The position numbers and the translations under genes are program-made. A stretch of 64,000 bases of DNA, taken from the NCBI GenBank assembly GCA_965644295.1, contig CBFFRP010000398.1, forward strand, positions 1-64,000, in the 5' to 3' direction. The notes under the pieces were generated by a model that saw nothing but the letters and a program-made list of their open reading frames with translations, was not told the origin of the DNA and did no database searches. Below, piece by piece: positions 35,520-45,609 of the stretch. Within the stretch, counting starts at the first letter, position 1. The number at the start of each line of letters is the position of its first letter. Origin of the DNA: Paraphysomonas bandaiensis (Eukaryota; Chrysophyceae).

Positions 35520-38500
35520 TTAATCTTCTTCATCAGAAGAATAAACCACATTTCGAGGTAGTAAATTTCTTACATTTTCATCAGGATGTTGAGTTAGGAA
35601 ATTTTGTAGAGCATACGTTTTTCTAACGTTAGCCCATGGTTCCCATGTAGGTTTTTCATACCCTATCCAATGTACTAGAAATTTTATTTGACTTTTCGGA
35701 CCTTTAGCTCGACCTTTTATTTTTGAAATATGGTCAATAGCATAAAAGTTTCCACCATCTTTACATGCCACTTGTAAGGGGTCAATAGTAGAGGGATCGT
35801 AATTAAATTCCCTTAATTTCTTTATATGATAGTCTTTATTACGTTTAGTAACAATATCTTGAAGAGTATATTTGTCTCCAATAACATTGACTACTCGCAT
35901 TGGACCTTTAAGATATGGTAATAACTTACTTGCCGGTCCAGGACGTAAAGCATTTTGTCTATGCTCAACTAACACATAAGAATTTATTGGAAATTCTTTT
36001 GTTTGTATATTTGGTGCAGTTGCCATGTGGATTTCATCATGTTTGCGAAGATTTCGTCTTGCAACATCCATAATAGTGGACTGAACCTTTTGTATTCTAT
36101 CTATCCAATGTGATAGCTTTTGTTCGTTCCCGTCCAAGTTCTCATTGTGTTCAATGAATAAACTCTTATCTAAATCTACTGCATTCCCAAATAGAATACT
36201 AGCGGGAGTAACGCCGGTGCTTCTATGTTTAGAAGAATTCATAATTCTTTGTACTAAAGGTAGATACATTGACCAATTATTTAGTACATTTTTATCAAAT
36301 ATAATATTTCTTAAGTGCCTTAAAATTTCTTTATTAGCACGTTCCACTATAGCATTTTCTTCTTTAGAATACGCCATCGAAAATGATTGATTACTTCCAA
36401 CCATTTCTATCAATGATTTTGTTAAATCATCCACAAATGCTGGTCCAAGATCCGAATGAATCTCAATAGGTGCTCCATATCTACCCAGGTGTTGAAGCAA
36501 TCCCTTTGCCGCCGCCATGGCAGTGAGATTCTTAGTAGGGATTAATTCTACCCACCTAGAAAAAGAATCGATAATCACTAATATATTAGTGTATCCATCC
36601 TCATCTGGATGCAGACTCTGAATAAAATCCACTGCTATTCTTTGCATCGGGCCATATGTTGAGACAGTAAAGGGATGAGCATTAATTATTGGTTTAATTC
36701 TACTCATCTTTTGACAACAAGGACAAGTTTTAATAAATTTTGTCACATGTGCCCCTTGCTTTGACCATTTATGACCATTGTCTCGTAATTTTTGTATTGT
36801 ACGATCAATACCATGATGACCTGTAACATTGTTATGAAATCTTTTAATAATTTCCCATTCCTTGTTTGGAACTTTAATATCGGGAATTAGGGAAGCACAT
36901 TTTGTTTCCATTTTAGATTCTAATGCACATAGTCTACTAAATGCATCAGCAACAACATTATCAGATCCTTTAATATCACATAGATCATAATCATATGCTT
37001 GGAAACATTTCAACCATCGCTGAACTTTCTTATCCTTAGCGTAATCAGTTCTCAACTGAGTAATATTTTTATGATCTGTTTTGATCGTAAAGTATCTATA
37101 CCTTAATAGGTAGTCCCATTTATCTAAGGCATAGTATTTAGCATATCCTTCTTTCTGAGGTGTATCCCAATTCATCATTCTTTCATCGAATGTTTTACTG
37201 AGAAATCCTATTGGACGTTCTACACCATCTACTACTTGGTAGAGGTATGCTCCTATTCCATAATCAGATGCATCGGTCAATAAATATATTGGTGACTCGT
37301 CATCAATGAAAAATAATGTTGGACATTCATGGATCATCAATTTGATCTTTTCAAATGCTTCATTGGCATCCTCTGTCCATTGTAGACGTTTACGTCTATG
37401 ATAGTTGAGAAGCATTTTATTTAACGGTCTCACCACTAAGGAGTGGTTGTGCACGTGATCCCGAAAATAATTTGCCAATCCGAGGAAAGATTTTAGACCC
37501 TTCATAGTTTCAGGCTTTGGGAAATTTAATACACTATCCAGACGTTCTCTAGTAAAGTGTAACCCTTCCTCATTTAGAGTATGTCCTACATATTGTACTT
37601 CGGACTCTCCTATTTTCACTTTCTCAGGATTAATGTAAACATTGTATTTCCTGAAGCGTTCTAGAACTTTAACGTAATTTTCAATTAGTTCATCTTCTGT
37701 AGAAGCATATATAATCAGGTCATCTAGATATAATTCACATATGAACATAATCAACCCGGCAAGCACAATTGTTGTTAATACTCGTTGAAAGTATGATGGA
37801 GCACCACTCAAACCCATGGGTAGTCGGAGCCATTCGAATACTCCCCAGAAGGTTATAAATGCCGTCCACTTTCTCGAGTACTCTGAAATTTTAGCCTGGT
37901 AATAACCAGATACTAAATCCAGAATTATGAAGTATTTGGGTTTCTTAGACCCAATACGTTCTAACATTTCTTTGATGTTAGGTATTGGCCAACGTTCCCT
38001 CTGTGTGTGCTTGTTTAGACCTTTATAGTCTACACAGAATCGCCATTTATCATTTGGTTTGGGAACTAATAATACCTGGCTATAATAAGGAGCCGTACTT
38101 GGTTGTATTATTCCATGCTCCACAAATGTATCGATTTGCTTTTTACAAGCATACTGTCGTACTCGATCCATCTTTCGTGGCGGACCACAATGTTTTGGTT
38201 GTTCCCAAGCATCCCTATCTACCTCTAATTCAAAAGGTGGAACATCCATTGGCATATCCGACACTGTGGTTCTAAATCTATCCTTATAGATTTCATGGAT
38301 TTCTCTCACCCTCCTTTGTAAAGATTCGGGACCAGAGATTTTAGTTGGTAACGTAGTACCTTCTACTTTTTCCTGAGTATTTGTAACTATTTCTTCTGGG
38401 ATTGACTCCAGATAGTTATCTCTAATCTCGCCTATATCTTCCTTTTCATATGCACTTATACGCATGGATGATATTGGAGGTGAATACATAGTACTAACCA

Positions 38501-40352
38501 AGCTATTACTTGTAAGTAAATTATTATTATAACTAAGGTGTTCCTTAGCTTGGCGCCTTAATGTTTCCATGTTATTATAACATGTGGCTCTCTCACTAAT
38601 ATGTTCCGAGAGAAGCTGAGTCTTCTCAGCATGGCCCGCGGCCGTAGCTAGCATTTTCCCTGCTAACTCTCTTTCCATAAAGTGAGATGGAAAATGATCA
38701 ACTAATCTATATTTCTTGATAGTTTCTCTACCAATTATGATATCAAAGGTGCTATCTATTATCAAACATTGCAACTCAATATCAAGAGTATTGTTATACT
38801 CATCAGTTAATCTTATAGTTATTATCATATATTGCTTGCTACTACAACAAGCATTATCAAGCGCACTACAAATTTTAATGTTACACTCGTGCAATGGAAT
38901 ATTATACCTAGCAACTAACATATCAGCAAGTTCTTGGTTAATGAAATTATTCCCAGTAGCCCCCGTGTCCAATAAGGCTTTAGCCCTTAGATTTTCCTTT
39001 ACCTGTTGTACATTGACATCAGCTTTAGGATATACAAAGACATCGAGCATATCATTATTCATGTCAATAGCATTTATATATAAACACTTAGGGCATGATA
39101 ACTTACTTGTTTTCGATCTTGGAGGACCATCAGGATTCTCCACATAAGGGCAGGTACTCCAACCCATAACCGCATATTTTTTGCCCTGTGTGGAATCTTT
39201 CCATGGCTTCTTTTCATGGTTAGCCCATGCACAGGTTTTGCGGGTGCAGTCACCTTTATGAAGATTACCGCATATCCAACATGCTTCCTTAGTATCAGTT
39301 GTTGCTTTAGTACTTGAGGATGAGCTGGAGGATGAAGTTTTTGTATTCTTAGTCTTGTTAGACTTAGATGTTTCTTTGGAATCCAATTTAGTTTCCATCC
39401 TCTTTACTTTTCTCACAGCTTGACTATAGTCATTGTTAAGCTCTCGCACCTTTCTACAGAATGCTCCGAAATCTTTTGGTGCAGATTGACCTTGGCCTAT
39501 ATCCGCTATAAATTTCTCTTTGGCATCCTTTCTGAAGGAATGTCCGCCCACAAGTTTAATGTTTTTCTTGAGGGTTTTGACTATGGTATCCGAGGCTACC
39601 TCTGTGAGACTTGCCTCCGGAATGAGCTTATAAAGCTCATTCAGACGTCCATATTCTTTTAAGAATACTTTAGGAACATGAATATCCACCTTAACCTTTG
39701 GTCCAATGATATTATCTATGAACCTAGGAAGAGGCTCCAATGTATCAGAGTATCGCTCCTCTTCCTCTAGAAAGGCTTGCTTTAACCACTGAATCAATTC
39801 CTCAGTAGTTACAATGTTTGGATCTAGCCAGTCCTCGTCAGACTCATCTCCAAAATCCTGCTGTCGCTGAAACTGAAGCATATCACGCACTGTTGGTGCC
39901 ATGATTTCTGACCTTATGAATTTTGTCCCTTTAGGATCTCTTTTCGAGAGATTTTCACAAAATTCGATGATATCCTCATCTTGCACACTACCTAAGTAGG
40001 GAATAGAGTCGGTATTGATTACTTCATGTGGAGTGGATTCCGTCGCAATGACTTCATTCAAGTCAATGCGCTCACTCCTGTTGGGGTGCGGATCTCCACT
40101 CCTTTGCTTCTTTCTCTTTGGTTGAGAAGAAGAGAGCTCACGAAATGATACTCCACTCAATTCTCCTTCAGCCTCTACTGATGTCTCAGTTTGAGGAGAA
40201 GATTGCATTTGAGATGATGTTGTTGCATCTCTTGCTCGTTTTCGAGAGGATTCTCTCTCTCTTTTCGTCTTTTTAGACGAAGAACCCGAAGCAGCTAACA
40301 ATTCCTCTATTTGAGGAGCTGCTTTTATTTTGCTTCTCTTACTTTCCCCCAT
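35520..40352 (-). CDS. Gag-Pol polyprotein, Ty3/gypsy (chromovirus-like)
   Basis: 1610 aa in one frame, no stop between gag and pol. From the N terminus: basic disordered gag region; a cysteine/histidine motif (CWICGNLHKGDCTRKTC, about residue 355); aspartic protease (ALLDTGATGNNFIN, about 461); reverse transcriptase with ELYLDDLIIYAS (YxDD, about 877); RNase H (LLTDASDYGIGAYLY, about 1028); integrase with zinc HHCC (TCPCCQKM, about 1212) and an RVE core (IAVDFIQSLHP, then HSDLGPAF); and a C-terminal chromodomain (FLVHWIGYEKPTWEPW, about 1570). Domain order RT-RNaseH-integrase defines Ty3/gypsy. The chromodomain is that of chromoviruses, which steer integration to marked chromatin. All active-site residues I looked for are present. 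It is not a cellular gene. Confidence 0.95.
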   Translation of the reverse strand: MGESKRSKIKAAPQIEELLAASGSSSKKTKRERESSRKRARDATTSSQMQSSPQTETSVEAEGELSGVSFRELSSSQPKRKKQRSGDPHPNRSERIDLNEVIATESTPHEVINTDSIPYLGSVQDEDIIEFCENLSKRDPKGTKFIRSEIMAPTVRDMLQFQRQQDFGDESDEDWLDPNIVTTEELIQWLKQAFLEEEERYSDTLEPLPRFIDNIIGPKVKVDIHVPKVFLKEYGRLNELYKLIPEASLTEVASDTIVKTLKKNIKLVGGHSFRKDAKEKFIADIGQGQSAPKDFGAFCRKVRELNNDYSQAVRKVKRMETKLDSKETSKSNKTKNTKTSSSSSSSSTKATTDTKEACWICGNLHKGDCTRKTCAWANHEKKPWKDSTQGKKYAVMGWSTCPYVENPDGPPRSKTSKLSCPKCLYINAIDMNNDMLDVFVYPKADVNVQQVKENLRAKALLDTGATGNNFINQELADMLVARYNIPLHECNIKICSALDNACCSSKQYMIITIRLTDEYNNTLDIELQCLIIDSTFDIIIGRETIKKYRLVDHFPSHFMERELAGKMLATAAGHAEKTQLLSEHISERATCYNNMETLRRQAKEHLSYNNNLLTSNSLVSTMYSPPISSMRISAYEKEDIGEIRDNYLESIPEEIVTNTQEKVEGTTLPTKISGPESLQRRVREIHEIYKDRFRTTVSDMPMDVPPFELEVDRDAWEQPKHCGPPRKMDRVRQYACKKQIDTFVEHGIIQPSTAPYYSQVLLVPKPNDKWRFCVDYKGLNKHTQRERWPIPNIKEMLERIGSKKPKYFIILDLVSGYYQAKISEYSRKWTAFITFWGVFEWLRLPMGLSGAPSYFQRVLTTIVLAGLIMFICELYLDDLIIYASTEDELIENYVKVLERFRKYNVYINPEKVKIGESEVQYVGHTLNEEGLHFTRERLDSVLNFPKPETMKGLKSFLGLANYFRDHVHNHSLVVRPLNKMLLNYHRRKRLQWTEDANEAFEKIKLMIHECPTLFFIDDESPIYLLTDASDYGIGAYLYQVVDGVERPIGFLSKTFDERMMNWDTPQKEGYAKYYALDKWDYLLRYRYFTIKTDHKNITQLRTDYAKDKKVQRWLKCFQAYDYDLCDIKGSDNVVADAFSRLCALESKMETKCASLIPDIKVPNKEWEIIKRFHNNVTGHHGIDRTIQKLRDNGHKWSKQGAHVTKFIKTCPCCQKMSRIKPIINAHPFTVSTYGPMQRIAVDFIQSLHPDEDGYTNILVIIDSFSRWVELIPTKNLTAMAAAKGLLQHLGRYGAPIEIHSDLGPAFVDDLTKSLIEMVGSNQSFSMAYSKEENAIVERANKEILRHLRNIIFDKNVLNNWSMYLPLVQRIMNSSKHRSTGVTPASILFGNAVDLDKSLFIEHNENLDGNEQKLSHWIDRIQKVQSTIMDVARRNLRKHDEIHMATAPNIQTKEFPINSYVLVEHRQNALRPGPASKLLPYLKGPMRVVNVIGDKYTLQDIVTKRNKDYHIKKLREFNYDPSTIDPLQVACKDGGNFYAIDHISKIKGRAKGPKSQIKFLVHWIGYEKPTWEPWANVRKTYALQNFLTQHPDENVRNLLPRNVVYSSDEED

Positions 40353-40401
40353 AATATTGTTATATCACAGAGATTGAGTACTACTTATTAAGTAATATTA
40401 C

Positions 40402-40718
40402 TGTGGGCTTGCATACATATGTGTATGTGTGCAAAGCAATACCCAAGTACAGAAGTACAAAATAATGATTATTATCGTATAATGAATCATGAATAATACT
40501 GTCTACAATATCAACGGCTAATAATACTGTCTACAATATCAACGGCTAATAATACTGTCTACAATATCAACGGCTATTGCTAATCCCAACAATCACATTC
40601 CCTACAGTTTGTATTCCTAACTACATGGTACACGTATACAATACAGTACTGTACTACTAATCATATAATACAGGACATGTACACGTATATATTCTATATG
40701 TAAGTGGATAGTCCTACA
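40402..40718 (-). repeat. 5' LTR of the Ty3/gypsy element
   Basis: Direct repeat of 35138-35454, with the same triple 28-bp unit. The element promoter should lie here, reading leftward. Confidence 0.93.
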
Positions 40719-41149
40719 ATATGGACTGATAGAAGATAACACTTGAATTGGACTGAGTGTATATGTGCCTTGTGCCTTGTGCCTTGTATTGACCTACGAC
40801 AAAGTGTGTGTATGTATATATATCTATATGTATGTACGTCGTGTTAGTGTAGTGTATGGAGTATACATATGTGTACTCTGCTGTATATATGGTAGAGTGT
40901 GAGACAGTGTGAAATCAAGTAATCGAAATGTTGGAGTAGGAAGATTCATTTTTTTACGTATTTCACGGTATTACTGGTATTACGTTTCCAGGTCAGATTC
41001 CATTCCCTGGTTTCCTGTACGCCACCCATTCTGCCTGTACATGTCGAGGAGGGAGTATCTGGATATACAGGAACTCGAACTGCTACAGGCATCTTCATAG
41101 ACTTACACACATTGTATAGACAACAGACTGATATACCCATTAGTTCGTA
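40719..41149. promoter_or_regulatory. Upstream region of selenoprotein W gene
   Basis: 431 bp between the LTR and the SelW start, with GTATGTATATA-type simple repeats to about 40900. It must hold the SelW promoter unless the LTR supplies one. The 63-codon frame at 40909-41100 has no motif. Confidence 0.4.
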
Positions 41150-41548
41150 ATGACTGTAACTGTTTCCATTCAGTACTGCGGGAGCTGAGGCTTTCAGAAG
41201 TATGCAGATGAGCTGCATGACTTTCTCATAGCTGAGTTTGACTCTGCTATTGAGGTGCTGCTAATTAGAGGTACTTCAGTGCAATGGAAATATATATACG
41301 CATATGTTCATAATGGCTGGTGCAGATGAGGATTATACGAAGAATTTTGAAGTTGTGATAGTGAACAATGACTCTCTTATCCACTCTAAAAATGGCAAGG
41401 TAGTATTCAGCTTAATTGTGTAGCTAAATGCATGCGTTAAATGATTTTGTTTAAGGGCACATGTGATCAGTTTGTTTGCGCTACAGACGAAGAAAAATCT
41501 TGCGTAGCTCACAAGATCAGAGATTTTTTATGCACTTATAACAGCTAA
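41150..41548 (+). CDS. SELENOW: Selenoprotein W (Rdx family), in-frame TGA = Sec13
   Basis: Exons 41150-41270, 41326-41399 and 41456-41548 join to 288 nt, 95 aa, if the TGA at 41186-41188 is read through. The start is MTVTVSIQYCGS then TGA then GFQKYADELHDFL, which is the SelW pattern: a beta strand, YCGxU, then G(Y/F)xxKY. Sec lies at codon 13, as in vertebrate SelW, and C10-x-x-U13 is the redox motif. The second half, FEVVIVNNDSLIHSKNGKG, is the family's FEVxVxGxLIHSKxxGxG block, followed by DEEKSCVAHKIRDFL. The family is a small thioredoxin-like cytosolic selenoprotein of redox function. An ordinary ORF finder misses it because of the TGA. A hairpin follows the stop (41566-41627). Sec insertion itself is inferred. 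Confidence 0.92.
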
Positions 41549-41565
41549 ACTACGTTACCGTAAGT

Positions 41566-41627
41566 ATGTCAGACCTACAGGATGACGCACTAAAATGTTA
41601 CTGGCTGAATAGCTAGGTCTGACATAC
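41566..41627 (+). promoter_or_regulatory. Hairpin after SelW stop; possible (non-canonical) SECIS
   Basis: A perfect 14-bp stem (GTATGTCAGACCTA with TAGGTCTGACATAC) starts 18 bp after the stop codon. Above it are ATGA on the 5' side, AAAA at the loop and TGA on the 3' side, in the order required of a SECIS element. However the second helix would have only about five pairs, against about twelve normally, so the fit is weak. The 3' arm lies inside a mobile-element end. Confidence 0.4.
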
Positions 41628-42941
41628 CGACAATCAGTGTATAACTGGCTGTAGTAATAATTCTTTCGGTGATATTGGTTGTACCAAATGTACACATTAT
41701 TTTGTCATGGTGTCAATATTTCTATTAGAATGGACAATTTCCCGCCATGGTACTTACAGTATTTTTGTTTTACAGCTAGTATCAACATGTCGAGAAATGT
41801 AATAGCAGAAACGCTCATATGTGAACTTAGGATGTTGCAACATAAATAATGTAGTGTGGCAATGTCTATTACTATCTGTTTCGAATTGTGCTCCCATTTA
41901 CATTTTATAATAGTATAATAGTTAACATAGAACCTGTATGCAGACAATATCAAATTACTACTTCCTGTATGAAAAATACAAAATACCATTGTGGAAATAA
42001 AATTAAGATTGGAGCTGATGTTGTGAGAAATGAGATGTAGTATAGTACCTAACCTGTAATATTAGTTTGCTGTATTGTAGTATTAGGATTCAGCTTAATA
42101 GAAGATATATCTGTGAGTTATAATGTTCAATGAAATATATCATGAGCTGAATTAGAGAGAGTATCTGTGAAAGGTACATGATCGTCATTAACAGATACAC
42201 TTCTAACTATTCCGTTGTGCATGATAGTTATGTATTATATTGTTATTCATACTTCTCACTTTTACTGTGTTTATCACTTACGTTCTAATAATCACAATAT
42301 TGTTTTACTATGGCTAAGATCAATTCTTTAATCGTATTCTGTAAACAAGCATTATAAATATATATTAATACTAAACTAAATAATATAACGTCAGTAACCA
42401 TCATACCAGATACACAACCGGTTTCTCTAAACCGCTAACCTATAATACCATGTGAAACAACTGCACACCAGAAAAGTCTAATAATTTTCAAAAGTAGCAT
42501 AATATCAATAGTTGTTGGAGTATCCAAGAGAAGTATATGTCACTGCTAATTTGTTCTTTAGTATAGTAGATTGCTTGAACAGTATACTGACAACATCTTG
42601 TCATACTATGAGTCTATGAGTTAGTTTAAGCGTTTAAGTTGTATTGATATTCAAGCCCCCTTGAAATATGGACAAATACGTCTGCCTTCCTGCAATATCT
42701 TAAGTTCACGTATATGAGCGTTTCTGCTATTACATTTCTCAACATGTTGATACTAGCTGTAAAACAAAAATACTGTAAGTAACATGGCGGGAAATTGCCC
42801 ATTCTAATAGAAATATTGACACCATGACAAAATAATGTGTACATTTGGTATAACCAATATCACCGAAAGAATTATTACTACAGCCAGTTACACACTGATT
42901 GTCGGTATGTCAGACCTAGCTATTCAGCCATTAACATTTTA
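41591..42941. mobile_element. Long-inverted-repeat element, about 1.35 kb
   Basis: Arms 41591-41841 and 42691-42941 (about 250 bp) are reverse complements with few differences (shared blocks: AATGTTA.TGGCTGAATAG, AATAATTCTTTCGGTGATAT, TACAGTATTTTTGTTTTACA). The ends read TAAAATG and CATTTTA; a TA target duplication is possible but cannot be separated from the termini. The interior 42055-42345 is related, inverted, to 48205-48575. No complete transposase is seen. Confidence 0.8.
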
Positions 42942-44212
42942 TTGTATCACTGAAGTCTTAAGTATTACTGAATAAACTACTACTATAATATTTAATATAT
43001 AAATCTGCTCTGGCCAGAAGTCAGGACCTGTTATATCTCAGGGATAGGCTAGGCCTCGTTCGTATTACGGATTGTTAATACTAACCAAACCAGGAAAAAT
43101 AAACCAATAAATTGACTCTATTATTTACAGTCAGTACAACAATATACGCACGCTTCACGTACTCAGTATAACTTCTATGTTGATTACAAAATAGCTCCTG
43201 TTTCTAATATATCCAATCAACGAACCATTCTAAATTAATTTGAAGGGAAAGGTTGGTGTTCCAGATTGCAGATAAAGGCATCTACCTTTCTCTATTCGTG
43301 GGTGCAACGTAGAGCAGTATACATATTATCAATTGCTAATAATACTGTCACGGTACTTAACCCCTACATCTCACGTAAATAGGGTATAGCACAATGCATA
43401 TAGTACATGCACGCATCCATGGTGTATGCATAGCATCATCCCAGCAGTACTTCCACCAGCATTTCAATATAAAGAAAGTATATTATCGCCATAACAGGAG
43501 ACACCAACAATGTACAGGGTATCATTTGAAGTGATATGCAAGCGGTTGGTTCGATAGGTAGCACGGAATGATATGACTGTACACACTATTAGCATTCAAC
43601 AGACTCTGCTATGCATCTACCACCACTACGATAGAGCGTTTGCAGTGCTAGCTATACTGAAAACTGTACTTTTTACATAAAAATCTGTGTTTTTGTGTGG
43701 ATTTCTGATTTATAGCTACTGAAAGTGTTGATCATGTGAGTGTGGAGCAGGACTGTATGACTGAGCCACCTCAAGCTGTCTAGAGTTGCAGCTCTGCTGT
43801 CTCGTTCCAAGTGGATATATTTCGTATATATCTCGTGTACCTCCCACATATCTGTATAAGCACCAACAAGTCTCTCTGTTCCTATCCTCGCAGTTGATCA
43901 CTCTCAGAATGAGACTCTTCTTCAATTTTGAGAGTGATTACCTCGAAATGTGTGTGGAGTTATTGTATCACATAGAGTAGTGCTGATGTAACTGTGCATA
44001 TCGAATATTGCTGATATAAGAATCATGAAAATCATTGCTGGTTAAACTGTGCTAATTTACAGGTCGGGATATAGCGGCTTAAGAGTAGTGGGTTTGATTA
44101 TCAAGTGATTTAGACCTTATAATGGCAAGTACTAAAAATGGAAACTACGGATGTGCTTACTTACTGATTAGTCATACTAATATATTGCTATATATTGAAA
44201 TAGTATTGTAGG
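42942..44212. other. Intergenic, no gene seen
   Basis: 1.27 kb of AT-rich DNA. If the inverted-repeat element inserted in the SelW 3' UTR, its original tail would be at the left end of this stretch. Small open frames lack motifs. Confidence 0.4.
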
Positions 44213-44300
44213 GCCGGTTTAAAAAATCCATCAATACTATTGATGGAACGCTATCTAACAATAGTATTGCAATATTTTGTTCCCTATCCCTGATATAGCC
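44213..44300. repeat. MITE-like repeat, copy 2 (inverse of 30319-30402)
   Basis: Starts AGGGCCGGTTTAAAAAATCC and runs through CATCAATACTATTGATGGAA and AACAATAGTATTGCAATATT to TCCCTATCCCTG. Same family as 30319-30402 in opposite orientation. Confidence 0.7.
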
Positions 44301-44622
44301 CTGGGTAGAAATCTATATATCCGACATGGCATCTATATGATAACATTATACCTATCATGTTCTCATTCCTATGTAATTATAGCTTGTAATAAGCAAAGGA
44401 CATCACTCTATGCTATGCTTCATGATATGCTGACAACATTCTCGTTGAACTTTCTTCAGATAGCTATTACAGCTAAAATAGTCAGTTTCCTAATCAATTC
44501 TCTATTATTAACCATCGGTAAATACACACGATATACTATAGCACCTTCCTACAAACGACATAAGCAAGAGGGAGATAGCACACAATACAGCGTAAAAATA
44601 CAATGGCTCAAACTAGAGTCCT

Positions 44623-45609
44623 TTAAGTGCTACTCGTTCCCACTGCTGATTCATGTTTGCGCCAAATAACCTCCTCTTTGCCTTCTCGCATAGCTGCAGC
44701 GCGGCCAGCAACAAACAAAAAGTCACTCAACCTAGGAAACGACTTTACATTCCACGAATTCGCATATTACATAACAAAAGTGTCCCATATTTTCAAAATA
44801 TGCGAACAAAATACGTGTAAAGATTACCTGTTCAGATATCTAGCTACTTCTGCATCCACAGCATGCACCTCCATCAATCTCACCACAGATCTCTCGGCTC
44901 GGCGACAGACGGTTCTTGCTAAATTCAAGTGAGTGCTACTTAGTCCGCCGGACTACAACACGTGATTAAAACGGAGGCACCGGTCATGAATTTATTGTAG
45001 AATGTACTACAGGCATATGATATTCAGACAACTAGTACCGGAATAATAAAGTTTCTCAGGGGTGGAAGCGATGCATCCAGTTCGTCAATCCATTATTCTA
45101 GCTGAGTGGTATGAGACGCCGGAAACTGTCACAGCATAGTAAGTGAATATGCTGATCGAGATTATACGGTACACAGTCCACGACCATAAAGACACTTAAA
45201 TGACATGCTTTTCAAATATAAGCTGTGACGAACATTTGTATACTGCTTCTTTGTAGACGAACTTGTAGGAGGAGTAGCTACACATGCACCCAGATCAAAA
45301 ACTCGGCACTGAATCTCAACTATCCTGAAAAAAGTTTACATATGGGCAGCTAGAGGGAGGCATGCTACTACATTTCACTCAATCCGTTCCCACTGGCTAA
45401 GCAGTGCTCTTTCGCAATACCGAGTACCGCATTCAACTCATCTTGGTGTCCTAGTGCCTCGAATATATCGTCTGTTTTCCGTCTCCGTTCTCCGTTATAT
45501 AGCTATAAGAGTATGTTAGAATCGTCCATATCATTGCTATCAATCATTGCAAATAACTCACCCCAGACTCTCCTCCGTCTCCTGTGCGCGTGTATATCGA
45601 TGACTTCAT
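44623..45609 (-). CDS. MMAB: Cob(I)alamin adenosyltransferase (PduO/MMAB type) with one in-frame TAA
   Basis: Exons (minus) 45609-45562, 45502-45372, 45324-45234, 45125-45039, 44952-44828 and 44731-44623 join to 591 nt, 196 codons plus stop. Motifs in order: IYTRTGDGGESG joined to LYNGERRRKTDDIFEALG, then DELNAVLGIAKEHC; IQCRVFDLGACVATP; WIDELDASLPPLRNFIIP; ARTVCRRAERSVV; YLNRLSDFLFVAGR. These are the PduO-type ATP:corrinoid adenosyltransferase signatures; the enzyme makes adenosylcobalamin for methylmalonyl-CoA mutase. Codon 101 (45093-45095, plus strand TTA) is TAA between LE and WID, where other members have Q or E. No splice choice avoids it. Either a recent pseudogene, a base error or readthrough. 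No mitochondrial presequence is seen. Confidence 0.88.

Larger units (their letters stand above)
35138..40718 (-). mobile_element. Ty3/gypsy LTR retrotransposon with chromodomain, intact
   Basis: LTRs 35138-35454 and 40402-40718 (317 bp, TGT..ACA) appear identical by eye over their whole length. The element is on the minus strand: the purine tract AAGGGGAGGTAG lies directly inside the 35138 LTR, as a polypurine tract must beside the 3' LTR. One unbroken 1610-codon gag-pol frame fills the interior. Intact frame plus identical LTRs imply recent insertion. The flanks (GAGCC left, ATATG right) do not form a 5-bp target duplication. Confidence 0.93.

Noticed and set aside
41186-41188. TGA as a plain stop, leaving SelW as a pseudogene
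   Set aside because: The TGA is exactly at the family's Sec position with the CxxU context, and the frame stays open with conserved residues on to codon 95 across two introns.
42626-42844. 72-codon ORF in the inverted-repeat arm as a gene
   Set aside because: The similar reading in the other arm follows from the inverted repeat; it has stops and no known domain.
45093-45095. TAA read as glutamine (variant genetic code)
   Set aside because: TAA ends the adenosyltransferase frame itself, as well as other genes such as the giant 20797 gene, so general reassignment is unlikely.
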